Shown here: in pieces, positions 1-11,530 of the stretch
Numbering within the stretch: position 1 is the stretch's first letter
Layout: each line of letters begins with the position of its first letter
From: Hawksworthiomyces lignivorus
Lineage: Eukaryota; Ascomycota; Sordariomycetes; Ophiostomatales; Ophiostomataceae
NCBI GenBank assembly: GCA_002917075.1
Contig: NTMA01000121.1
Span: 47,628-111,627, forward strand
Reading direction: 5' to 3'
Length of the DNA stretch: 64,000 bases
The notes under the pieces: generated by a model
Told to the model about the DNA's origin: nothing
The model's input: the letters and a program-made list of their open reading frames with translations, nothing else
The model's database searches: none
Program-made: the position numbers and the translations under genes

Positions 1-45
1 TGGGATTAGAGTAGCGTTCAGAGCCGGCGCCATTCGCAAGGCCAT
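1..45 (-). CDS. Possible 5' end of a minus-strand gene leaving the window (partial)
   Basis: On the minus strand an ATG at 45 opens a frame of 15 codons (MALRMAPALNATLIP) that runs off the left edge without a stop. The plus strand from about 80 to 1350 is strongly purine-rich. On the minus strand this is a pyrimidine-rich tract like those in front of the other genes in this window, so the arrangement fits a leader followed by a start codon. Fifteen codons cannot identify a family, and the real start may lie further left. This is an inference from context only. Confidence 0.22.
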   Translation of the reverse strand, partial: MALRMAPALNATLIP

Positions 46-3000
46 CAGGACTTGAATACAGGCCAGCTGTCGAGCGGATGCGGGTTCGGGGTTTGGTCAA
101 CTTATGAGGAAGAGAGTGCTTAGATGGAAGAGGAAGAGGTGGGAGAGGTCGGTTTGGAGACGGAGGGACAAGAGTCTCCCGGTATATCTCGGTGGATGGA
201 TTGTTCCCCATCTTGACTTTGTTGGCCAAAACGAGAACCCAAGATATTAAAAGGCAGCCAACGAGACCAGAGGATGAGGGAAAAAGAGGAGACGAAGAGA
301 CCAGAGATAGAGTGAGTAACGGGCGGAGAGGGCGTGTATGGAGAAGAAAGAACGACAGCGGGCGGCGCTGAGCAAGAAGGTTGGTTCTCCCGCCTACTGA
401 AGGCTGTTAAACACGAACGGCGGCTTAAGATTGACTATGCGGATATTGAAACTTCCATGCCGTCAATCCGAACCGCAGGCCCATGTACTTCGACGCTTCT
501 TGGCCGATACAGCAACTACATAGGTGGCACTCTGCCTCATGTATATGGTCGGTGGAGAGCATAGAGAGAAGAGTAAGATTGGGGGAGACAGATCAGAGAG
601 AGAGAGTCAGGTAGTTAGAAAGAGGCATAGGAGGAGGAGAGACGGGTGGGGTGTGGGTAAATGGTACCCCGAGGGCGGTATATGCTTTAATGCAGCATTG
701 AAAATGTTGATTAAGGTCGAGTGGAAGATTCACAACGGACCGGATAAGGGGAAAGGATGGGGGAAGAGGAATATAAAGCAGATCCGAGAGGAGAGCAAGA
801 AAGCTCGAGGAGGGACGGAGAGGAAAAGAGTCAAGAAACAGGAAACGAGCTGACGCGTGGTTTAAAAAAAGACAGCTGCCGACGAGTACAATGAAAACAA
901 TGAGACGAAAAACGAAGACACGGGGCAGCACGGAAAGGCAGGGGGGAGACGACTGGAGAGGATGAAGAGGGTCACAGACGAAGCGGGCGAGGCTCTCGTC
1001 GGAGTAGAGCTACGCGAGGAGCTTTTCGAACAGCTCTTTGACACATAAACAGGTGCAATTGGGTGTAGATAGAAGAGAAGAGGAGGGGGAGGGGAGTGAG
1101 TGAAGCAAGAAGACAGAAGGAGGGGAGAGGGAAGAAGGAAGAGGGAAGAGTGGAAGACGGTTCTCCGTCGATCAAGATTGCTTGCTGTTCAGGGGAGGGG
1201 GGTGTCTACTGGCTAAGATGGAGAAGAGATGCGCAGACTAGTGGGTCGAACAGCAAGCTTAACAAGACATTGTATTTTGTTAAGAGAGGAAGTCGAGGTT
1301 GTTGCCAGAAGGAAGAGAAAGAATGAGCAAAGAGCAACATGGGGCAGAAAGGTGTGTCTAACTGCACCTGCAAGCCCTTACCGAGAAGATACACCTGGAA
1401 GCCCCAGTCTGCTTCATGAAGAGCCAGCCATTGGCCGCCAAGGAAAGACGCAGAAGCAGAGATGGCCGTCAAGAAAGCAGCCGATGCTTGGCCGGAAGAC
1501 GAAGGTACATCATACAAGTTCGGCTGGTCAAGAATCCCTCGACGTCTTCCTCGCTCTCCGCTGCGTGCGCTCCCCGACTTGCACGCTTTTTGGTGGCTCT
1601 CGCCTCCCCTGGTCGTCACCTACACACACCCACTCCCACTAAAAGCCATAAATTGATTGACCCGCGCACAAAGCTATTGGGGGGGGGGGCGGGTGCAGCC
1701 ATCGTCTACTAAAAGAAAGCGGGCCACAAATTGGCCCCCGTTGTTGGTTGGGCGGGTGGGTAAGATGTCTCTGTTGGTAGATGGATTGAGAGGCTCTGGG
1801 GTGCTCTCTCCAAGGGTGGAGCACGTTCCTTCTGCTACCCTCTTACTGCCTATTTACTCCGTACTCAAACATACATATACATAGTTATTGCGTAGTACCC
1901 CGTCCAGAAGGGGCAGTCTGGGAGACAAGGGGGGTTTGATTGATGGTGCGAGGCAAGAGCCACCCCCTGTCACGCTTTCCCGATCTGCTAAAATGCAATC
2001 CGGTTTCATTTTAAGGCGCATGTTGGTGACTGCTAGTCACTATTTTTTATAGGTAAGATAATTCAGGAGTATACGAGTGTTAATTCCATTAGAGCTGAAA
2101 ACAAAATGGCGGCGAGCTGGCAGGATAGAGCAGTCTCACGATCTTGTCCGTTCACTACCAAGAAGAACCGGTCGTAAACTAAGCCGATGTCAAATATAAG
2201 GAGGTAAACAAACCCCATAGTCCACACTAGGGAGATAAAAGAATGTGAAGAAAAAAAAAAGTACGACTCAGCCAAACTACACTGAATGGCTTGCGCTGTT
2301 TGGGCGGCCACCCGAACGCGTTTCAGACGTGCAAGCAGCTGCTGTCCACGATTGGTTGTATTTTTAGGTGTGGGGGAAGACACAGTAAAAAGGAAAGGAA
2401 AAGCGCACAAAATTTTAGGCGGGGGGGAAGGGTTGAAGAATAAGCGTATGAACACGAGGAAGAGACCGTCATCTCAGCCTGCAGATCCAACGTGCGGAAA
2501 TCCGCGCTTTCTCTGCTTCCGAGATGAGCAAGGACGCGAAAGGGGAAAGGAGGAAAAGAAAAAAGAACCGCAAGAAAATGCGAGGGAAAAGGAGCTTGCA
2601 GTTGAACAACCGACTTGCTGCACTTCCTCTTTTCTTTTACTGTCTGCCTCAATTTCTGCTCCAAGACTGAGAACATTCTAGATCTGATCTGGAGTCGTCC
2701 TCTAACTTGCACTGCGGTTCCCCTTAGTGATACCCTTGCGCCAAGTGAGGCTGTCGTTTCTCTTCACGTTTCCTTCTCTACATCTCCTACTCGTACTATG
2801 AAGTAGGCTTTTGATACAAACCCCAGCAATACTAGGAGAGGTCTCATGGGCTGACATGTTTTGCCTGGAGCGGTGAATATCTATGACGACTAATGTAACC
2901 AAGAATAACAAAAGAACATGCGTAATCGTAAGAACGACGATATTTATAACGAATAAGTGCACATACATGGGAGTGGAATAGGGTGGGATCGTAGCGTTAT

Positions 3001-6000
3001 TGGTTTGAAGAGCTAACATATACATATGTACATACATACATACCTTGTTCCGGCACTCTTCCCTTGTCGAGTATATTTTCTAGGGTTGTATTGAGATGCT
3101 TGTGTATTTCCCCTTCCAGAGCTTGTAAGATACATATGTAACTACGACTAGGATAAGGATCTTTTTGCTGGGGGAAAGCGTCTGAGGAGAAAAAAAAGCC
3201 CCGAGACCCGATTGAGAACTAAACTAGCGCACTACATATGTATGAATTGGCGAGAGTTTGTGAGATTGCAGCTTTGTGCCAGGTGGTTGGCCTTGACATT
3301 GACATGCCTGCAGATTCCATGTCATACGTGAAAGCTCTCTTCCAAGTACGTATTAAGGCTTTATGTTATTTTATTAATTCTGTGCTCTTTACAGAGTACT
3401 CCGCAACGTATACTGACAAAGAGACGAGCGAGAAAGACGCACAAATACAGATCTGACCTACCCCATTTTGTCAGCTTCAGCTTCCAGGCCTTTCGACGTG
3501 CAATACTACTTAATAAGACTAAAAAAAATGAAAGAAAAGAAAAAGAAACGATTATCTGTTCACCAACTCACATCTTCCGTTTGTTTGTTGTCATGCAGCT
3601 ACGCAACATAGTGTACGCGTGTTTTTCGTGTCGTCATGAAGAAAAAGCAACACCACTAAATGCAGTATTGTCCACCTATCTGCAGCTAGTGGCGGCTGCA
3701 TCAACTCAAATCCTAGTGAGTCCAACAACAAAGAGTTCACATCGTGTCTGACGATGTGGGCCAATCATTCCGAGAGCTGAGAGACAAGAAAACAAAATGT
3801 CAAAACAACGAGCTTTTTTCTCGGAAAGTAGCTCGCTCTCGGAAAGGAGAATGCGAATGGTCGAGGCAAGCACAAAAGATGATATTTTTTGCAAGTCGTA
3901 TTCCTCCATTCTTCAGCTTGCTTCCCAAGTCTCTGCCACAGAGATAGGCGGTTGGTCAGTCGATCGTGGTTACATTCCGCAGGTTACAACACAGCGAACT
4001 ATAAGCACGGTCAAGACAAGGGCCAAGAAAAAAAGGAGCAAGTTTATTTGATCCTTTCAAAGGTTTATTTTATTTTGGAGTAATTTTCTCTAGCATCTTG
4101 GACGTCTTTGGGGCCGTAGACTTTCTCTTTGCATGCATCCAAGCTACGCACCTTTAGAAACGGCGGATCGCGTTTCGTGCGCTGGCGAGTTGCACACATG
4201 ATGTCGTCGTCAGCTTTCTAGAAAATTCTCGGTGCCGACAAGGTCGGAGTTCAAAAGGCAGATCTTACAAGGCTTAATGTGCCTCTTTTGCGCTGTTTGG
4301 GAGAAAGAAGGCTATCCTTACGCGTAATCTGTATTTATAAACTAGGATTCAACTATGATAAGCTATGTGCTTACACTCCTTTTTCTCTGACAGGTTCATC
4401 ACTTGGTATTTCCACTTTCGGCAAACCAAGATAAGACATTAAATCGTCTTCATGAGGGCCTCTACGCCTTCTATGCTTCACCGTTACCTACATCTACGCG
4501 TATTCGATTTCTACTCGTCCCCCATCTTCGATATTTGCCGGATGAAACGAAGCGGGGGCGCTGTACGCATACTTTTTTGTCGCAACACCAAAAGCTTCTT
4601 CGGTCTCTTCCTTCAGTTTTGCCAAAAGAGCATCTGCGACACTTTGTTCTTCATGCGTTTCTTCTTTCGGGCTCTCGACCCCAACTTTCCTTTCTTGGAA
4701 CCACCCCCTCCTGTAGCCCCTCTTCCTGCTCCCCCGGATCTATGTAGTCTTGTTTCTTTTGTTTAGGTTTGATGTTTTTTGATTTACGGCTTGATACCAC
4801 GTCAATTTTCACATCTTGCGGTTTTTTTCTCGGATACAAGGGGGGAGAAGATCAAGATCTCTCCCTTCCTTTTTAAACAACAAAAGTTCAGAGCATCACA
4901 AACAAAAACACATCCAGCTGTCTGATGTGATGCATCTAGGCCTCCATGCCCGTATCTCTCCCGTTCCTCTTCCCTGTTTTTTTTCGACGGCTTCCATCTT
5001 AACTTTGCTCTTCCCGTTTCTCAGTTCGATCGATCACTTGCTTCGGAAGTCTTTCTCTACGGGGCTCCTCACTGTCCCATCATCTTCTCTTCCCGGTAGT
5101 GTAAAACCATGTGTTCTCGCAAGTGCAGCAAATCTCTCTCATCGTCGTTTATGTGCCCCTCTCTGCCCTGTCCGCATTCACCACCAATTGGGTGATGGAC
5201 GGAATGACCGGAAATTGATCAGAAGAAGATGCAAGACGTAAAGTCTCATTGCATAGTGATACCATGGACCACGTATGCTCTTGGATGCAACTACCTGCAT
5301 GCGAGTCGTATGTGTCTGCGTGAGAATGTGGGAAAGGGCAGATCATGATTGCCCCTGTTCGTTTTGGCCAGCCTTTTGCGTTCGCAAAACCAGGAGAATG
5401 ATATCTATGGTTTTGGAGTGGTGGGTAAAAAAAAGGTAAAAGGAAAAGAGGAAGAAGGGGGTTGGCAGACTTTAGCAGTGGGAAACTCCTTGTCCAGATA
5501 AAGCCGCCTCCGCCTTGGACGTGCGCTTGCATGATATAACTAGTCTTGGAGAACAACTGGACATTCTATGATAAGAGATTGAAAATGGACAGAGTGGTAG
5601 AGCCTAGGAGGGAAGAGAACAAAATAAGCAATGCTACTTATGATTGGATTGAAGCAATCTTGTTGTACCCAGCTCATCTGTAAGACTGCAGCCTCGTTGT
5701 CTGTACGGGCGTCTCCAAGTATGTCTTCTCAATGCTCGAATATATGCCAAAAACAATACAATGAAAACATAATTGTTAAAACCTCCCAAACATCCTGTTG
5801 CTACCAGCTTCCCCCAGAATGGGCCGAGAAGATTCGCTAAAAAGGGTTGCCCATTTTGTCTTCCAGATCTCAGAGCATAGCATGTGATCTAGCATCGCTC
5901 TTGCAGATGCATTTATCTGCGGCAATCAACCGGGTCCACGTGGTTGTTAGTCAAGAATAGCATGCATATATTATCGATGCATAAACGCACGAATGTTGCA

Positions 6001-6660
6001 TATAGCTGGGTAAGCTGTTATAGATTTTCACTCATTCCTGCAAGTTTATATTCTCTTTAAGCCGCCCGAGCATCTCTGCTGGTCTAGACAGTGTATAGCC
6101 CGATCGGAATATGGATGTCTGCATGAGGGCTTGCATGGCATATTGAAGCGGCTTGAGATTGCTGGCAGAGGCTGTTGTTCCTTACCGACAAATTTTCCCC
6201 CCATATAGATAGCCGCCCTCTTCGTAGAATCAGGGTCAGAGGGTCGTTTCTCACACCGACGCCAGAGCTAGCCAAGGCATGTTTGAAGGAAATAAATTAA
6301 AGCCTCTCTATTTCCCTAAATGCTTATTAAAGGATGCGGCTGTGCTGCATGTGCCTGTTTGCCTGCACGCGCGTGCATACGCGATAGATGGTGCACTCAC
6401 TGCACCTGCGAAGATGCTTTCAAGGCATTGCATGTGTCTTTCCTCATCCTGTCGTGTCGTACATACAGTGGCACAGACAAGCCGCGAGCGGATAACACAA
6501 TGGGAAATTCCACCGTATGTGGAGTCTCTGGCTATCTCTCGGGCTTTTTCCCCGGCCCAACTTCATTGGCAAGTCTGCCCAAGAAGCAAGCCTGAATCGG
6601 AGTCCGGGCAAACGAAGCACAATGAGATGGGCTCATTAAAAAAAAACTAAGCTACGCCCT
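46..6660. other. Gene-poor region, purine-rich at its left end
   Basis: No gene could be supported here. Positions 80-1350 are purine-rich on the plus strand and may be the leader of a minus-strand gene outside the window. An 11-G run lies at 1679-1689. Open frames of up to about 140 codons occur on both strands, but none shows a recognisable domain. Only the minus-strand stretch 4494-4739 has a protein-like composition; it is listed as a finding. Confidence 0.5.
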
Positions 6661-7158
6661 CTACTCGCCAATAACATAGGTGCAGCCTTCCGAGCCAATC
6701 CAGACTTCATGGCTCTTGCCCGCGGGCACGTCGAGCCGTTCGCCCACTCCATAAGTTGTCTTGGCCTTGTCCTCGGAGACGTCGTCCGGATACGCAATCG
6801 TCAGCTGGCCGCGTAAAATGAGATGGGTGGTTAGGCCAGCATGAGAATGCGGGCGGTAGTAGGCGTTTCTAGAGAGTTAGTGTTTTTGACGAGATATAGT
6901 TGGGCATTGAGAGACATGTGTCAAAGATGGGGCGTACGGGCCATCTGTCCAGGTGAAGACATGGCCAAAGCCCCAAGAACGGACCTCAGCCTCGTGGTCT
7001 TGCTGTGAGCTGGACATGGTAGGGGCCACGGCGTAACGACTGGGTACGAGCTGTTGCCGATTGCGACAATTTTTGGTTCCTGGAGAGAGCCTTGCGCAGC
7101 AGGTTGGCCAGATAATCCCGCGGTGTACGCCGATTCGAATGAGGTTGAGATAAGGCAT
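6661..7158 (-). CDS. Small cupin-fold protein, two exons
   Basis: Exons are 7158-6938 and 6868-6661 on the minus strand, giving 142 residues. The 69-bp intron has a GTACGC donor, a CTAAC branch point and a TAG acceptor. The second exon opens with YYRPHSHAGLTTHLILRG, a cupin motif with His-x-His metal ligands, then a second half with VPAGKSHEVWIGSEGC, where the His would be the third or fourth ligand. The end (CTYVIGE) and the conserved WGFGHVFTWTDGPN match a family of short fungal single-domain cupins as I remember them. Such proteins bind a metal in a beta barrel; the substrate is unknown. Oddity: between the N-terminal MPYLNLIRIG and the conserved core, the more family-like reading lies in another frame (see findings). 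The start could instead be the ATG at 7017, giving a shorter protein. The C-terminal half is secure, the N-terminus is not. Confidence 0.72.
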
Positions 7159-8792
7159 GGTAGCCTAAAGAAGAAAATAACAGCAGGCACCGGCGAATGG
7201 GCCTTACTTCATTCGGTCGCTGAAAGGAGTCTTTTGGGGCTCAAAACGCCCCGTCCGAAAGCAGACCAAGCTACGTCATATTCGCCGCGCCAACGGCTCT
7301 GCCAACGGCGTTGCGTGCCTAACGCTCTTTTCCTGCCTGACTGTTTTCGCCCTAGAAGCACTTGAGAAGCCTCAGCCACGCTTCTCTCTCACAAACACTC
7401 ACCGATTTTGCTTCAGCAGCCCTTCTCCTCTGGCCTTGCTTTTTTCCCTCAAGTGTTTCTCTCATGTCAATTGGGTCTCACAATTTGCCAGCAACCAATG
7501 TTTGGGCTCCTCGTCGGTGACGCTAAGTCTGCCCAGAGAGGCGCAGCTCATTAGGCTTGCTGGCAGTTCTTTCCTATTCCAGTGGTGCTAGAGGGGCAGT
7601 TCTTTCCATTCTTTCCATTCTTGCCCAGTAGCGTGCTGGAGGCACTATAGAAAATATGTATTCACTGTGTACGCTACATAATATATTGGCGTCGGTGCAA
7701 GGAGCACTGTAAATACACTGTAATATACCTCGCTGAACACGTGCATCCTTCCCTTTGGTTCTCCTAACCAAAGACCTGGGCCGTTCCGCAATGTCTCTAA
7801 GACGTCTGCTCTCTGCCCAGTCCCAATCTTTCCTAGCGTCGCATTGGTCCTCACTTTCGCCTAGCAGCCCACGGCAAAACCGCAGAAGCGCACTTTGCTG
7901 GGGCTCGCCGTTGTCGATAGGTTCTGTCGCAGCCCGCGCACCAGCCAATCCGCAATCGCATCTGGTCTCACTGCTTGGCCGTCTTTGGTTCTGGAGCCGA
8001 GCAAGGCGTCGAGGCTGTGAGGAATGCTTACCCTACACATGATCCCAAAGCTGAAGGAGCGATCTGTATTCGCCATTGTGGAAAGCTTTTGTTTCTTTTT
8101 TCAATCTCACTCTTTCCCTCTTTTGGTTTTTATTATTCTCTACATCGTTCTTTCCCTTTTCTTTATCTGACCTTTCTCCTCATTGTCTTGTCTCCTCTTT
8201 AGTATCGATTCTTTGCTGCTTCATCGTCCAATTCCTACTTCAACCTTACCACTACCTAACTTCGACCACAGCGCGTTTTCTCTGCTTTCTTCTCTCTTCC
8301 AATTGACGCAACTTGGGACGAAGGCGTCCTCGCATTACATCAGTGCAGTGACTCTTTGCGCACCGTTCCCGCCGAAGATACCAGCTTTTGCTAGACGCGT
8401 CTTCAACTCAGCACAGGAAAGAAGCCCAAGGGCCAAGCTCCTCTGAGAGCAATCTCGGCCTTCCCTGATCCTCGTTCCTCGTTTTCTGCCGTGGCTGCTT
8501 GTTCCAATTTTGAACGGGATTCACGCTCTTTGTGCCGACCCTTTTAGGGTCAGGCTTCCTTTCGCCGTCCAATGTGCCTCTTTGTTCGTGTTTCCACGCC
8601 CCTTTGTGCTTTGCCCTCAAACGCCTGCGTTTCGTCAAGACTAACTCATTCTTTCGACAGTCTGGGAGGCGTGACCGTTCACCGGGCGCCAAAACTCCAG
8701 TCGATGACCAGCAGCATGGCGTCCGCAACGCTTTGCGTCTCTTCGTTGACACGACCACCCTCATATCTCCCACTCGCAATGGCCATCACAGA
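7159..8792. other. Divergent intergenic region between the cupin and PLC genes
   Basis: The first part would hold the cupin promoter. From about 8080 to 8500 the plus strand is rich in C and T, as in other leaders of this window, and probably belongs to the phospholipase C transcript. The PLC reading frame is open without an ATG from about 8532 to 8792, so an extra upstream coding exon cannot be excluded. Confidence 0.4.
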
Positions 8793-11530
8793 ATGCGGGC
8801 AATTGTCACCACAAAAGATATTCCGCGCGCCGATGCCGCATACCCCAACAGCCCTGTGATTCACCTAGGCGGAGCCACTCTCAGCCAGCTCGAGCACATT
8901 TTCCGCGAACTCTGCGGTCGCTCCCTAACGTTCTACAAAGCTTTCCCAATTCCGACCGCACTGGTGACCACCCCAACGCTTTCTCGAGAGCGGTTAACTC
9001 GCTTCCTCGAAAACACCCAAGGAGAAGCGGTCACCGTGCCGCTGGAAAAGCAGACATACAGATTCGAAGATTTTCTTGAGGTCTGGTCTTACCAGTATAA
9101 CTGGAACGCAAGTCGGCCGCCCTCTCCAGCGGAAGCTCTAGACCTGTCGCTGCCCATCTCGAACTACTTTATCAGCAGCAGCCACAATACCTACTTAGTC
9201 GGAAACCAGATCTCTTCGGAGGCGTCAATTGGAGAGTATCAGAAGGTAGGGATATCCTTCCGCATCTGCTCTGTGTCTCTTTTAACGCGAGCTGACAACA
9301 ACACAGGTCCTAGACAAGAACTGCCGCTGCATCGAGATAGACGTATGGAACCCCCCGTCCAAGAGCGGTCGCCAGTCTCGCAATCGATCCAAGTCACCGC
9401 GCAGGAACGCACACCAGCGACACCTCTCATCCAGCACTGTAGCCACTTCCATCCACGATGGTATTGAGGCTGTAACAAGCTTGATTGCAGCAAAGATTTC
9501 CCGTAGCCGCGCCTCGAGTTTCAGCCAGCAAAGCCTCACTGTGCCTACTCGGTTCGAAAATACGAGTACATTCTCCTCCGAGCTACCAGATGCAAATGCA
9601 GAATGCGGAAACTCTAGCCAGATGACAAGAGGTCGTCTGAGAGAGGTGAACAGCAGACTCGTCTCGGAAGAGGCCATTGAAGACGAAGAAGAAGCAGCGG
9701 AGCCAGCAGAAGATTGCATCACAGAAGTTACTACAGCAGAAACCCCTATAGTGTCCCAGGGGACGACCGACACCACCGTCGCTCAGATCTCCATTACGGC
9801 GCCAGATGCTCAAATTGCCACTCCAGCAGAGGTACCCGACGAAGATGACACATCGGGAGACCAGGAACCTGTGGTAATGCACGCCCACAACATTTTCAAC
9901 AACGATTGGACTCTGGGGACGTATGTCCCATTTCGCGACGTCTGCAGAGCAGTACGCAACAGCGCTTTTCGCACAAACCCGCTGCCAATTATTGTGAGCC
10001 TGGAAGTGCACACCAATGCCGCTCAGCAGAAAAAAATGGTCAAGATTATGAAAGAGGAGTGGGGCGATATGCTGCTAGATCAGCCGCTGGATGGAACAGA
10101 TCCACGGCTTCGGCTGCCTACCCTCGGGGAGCTGAAGAACAAGATCCTCGTCAAAGTGAAAAAGCCTTACTCGCCTCGATGGGCATCTGCCGGATCGAAC
10201 GGCACAGCTGGCTCTCAAGGGATGAGCCTCGGTGCGTCCTTGACCGTACTTGCGGCTACAGAAGGAGGTGGCACTTCCGGTTCTGAGGATGACGTGTCTG
10301 GAAACAATATCAGCGCGGCGGCCGCAAAGAGCTCTCGCATCACTGAAGAGCTGGGAAGTTTGGCCATCTACACAGAGAGCAAGCATTTCAATCACAGCTT
10401 CAACGATCGTGACGCGAAGTCTGCTTCGCATATATTTAGCCTCGACGAGACAACCATTCACAGTCTTCACATCAAACAACACAAGGACCTCTTCAACCAC
10501 AACAAAACACATTTGATGCGAGCGTATCCCAAAGCTACCAAGCACGTCTTGAGCAACAATCCAGACCCAGCTTGTTGTTGGCGGCGTGGCGTGCAAATGG
10601 TTGCGTTAAACTGGCAGACCCTGGACAAGGCAATGATGCTAAATCATGCCATGTTCGATAGCTCCAACGGTTGGATTTTAAAACCACAGGGCTACCGGAG
10701 CTCTGCCGCTTCATCTGCAGCTAATGCTTCCGAGGCTTCTGCCCCGTTGCCGAAAGCGGATGACCATTGCCCCTTGGCTGCGGCGGAGCCAGAACACACC
10801 TTGGATCTCTATGTTACGATTCTTGCTGGCCAACACTTGCCTTTACCGCCCGCTCTGCAGAAAAAACACAAGAAAAAGACAGCTGGTGGCGAGAGATTTG
10901 CCGCCGCAACCGGTATCATCACTGGCCGAAGTCATTCTGACTTCCGTCCCGTGGTGAAGTGCGAGCTCAATGTGGAACGACCCGAAGAGCGCTGTCCCGA
11001 GATCGCAACAGCATCTCGGGCGCCCGCAGCAGCGCCAATAACGAGCCCCATGCCCGTTGCGACCATGTCGAGCAGCCACTTTTCTCTATCGTCTGCCGTC
11101 AATTCGCCCACCTCTGCCTCGGCGCCTGTCAAAATCCCCGAAGCTGCCCTCAAACAAAAAACAGCAATCAGCCAAAGCGATCACCCAGACTGGGGTAATC
11201 GCGGAGAGACACTGCGGTTCATGAACATCACTGGGATTGTCGAGTCTCTAAGCTTCGTTACGTAAGTTTCTCGCATCTTTTCATCGCTCTACCTTACTTG
11301 CTATGACCTATTCTAACTAACAAACTAGAATCTACGTCGAAGACGAAGGTTCTAAAACGGCTCAGGAACGGGCTAAACATGCCATCGGACGCAACGATGC
11401 TCTAGCTGGCTGGGCTTGTATTCGCCTGGATCGGCTCCAGACCGGCTACCGCTTCGTATCTTTGATGGATGCTAAGGGCAATGCTACGGAAGGAAAGCTT
11501 CTCGTACGTATCGAGAAGCTCCTACGATAG
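8793..11530 (+). CDS. Phosphoinositide-specific phospholipase C
   Basis: Exons 8793-9245, 9307-11261 and 11329-11530 give 869 residues. The enzyme hydrolyses PtdIns(4,5)P2 to diacylglycerol and IP3 in Ca2+-dependent signalling. An EF-hand-like segment (LTRFLENTQGE, near residue 70) precedes the X domain with SSHNTYL (His131, Asn132), CIEIDVW (Glu161, Asp163), VVMHAH (His343) and SLEVH (Glu384), then ILVKVKK near 430. The Y domain spans about 498-610 (LMRAYPK, VQMVALNWQT, WILKP), and a C2 domain starts near 650 (LDLYVTILAGQHLPLP). All catalytic and Ca2+-ligand positions are present. No PH domain is seen. Oddities are a serine- and acid-rich insert of about 170 residues between Asp163 and His343, and extra residues after His343. 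The first in-frame ATG is 8793; the frame is open upstream, so the N-terminus may be incomplete. Confidence 0.9.

Noticed and set aside
862..1044. Minus-strand Ser-rich ORF in the purine-rich left end
   Set aside because: Explained by pyrimidine bias on that strand; no other exon supports it.
8532..8792. Extension of PLC upstream to 8532
   Set aside because: The codon at 8532 is GTG and no ATG occurs in frame before 8793; the extra residues are not PLC-like. An upstream exon remains possible.
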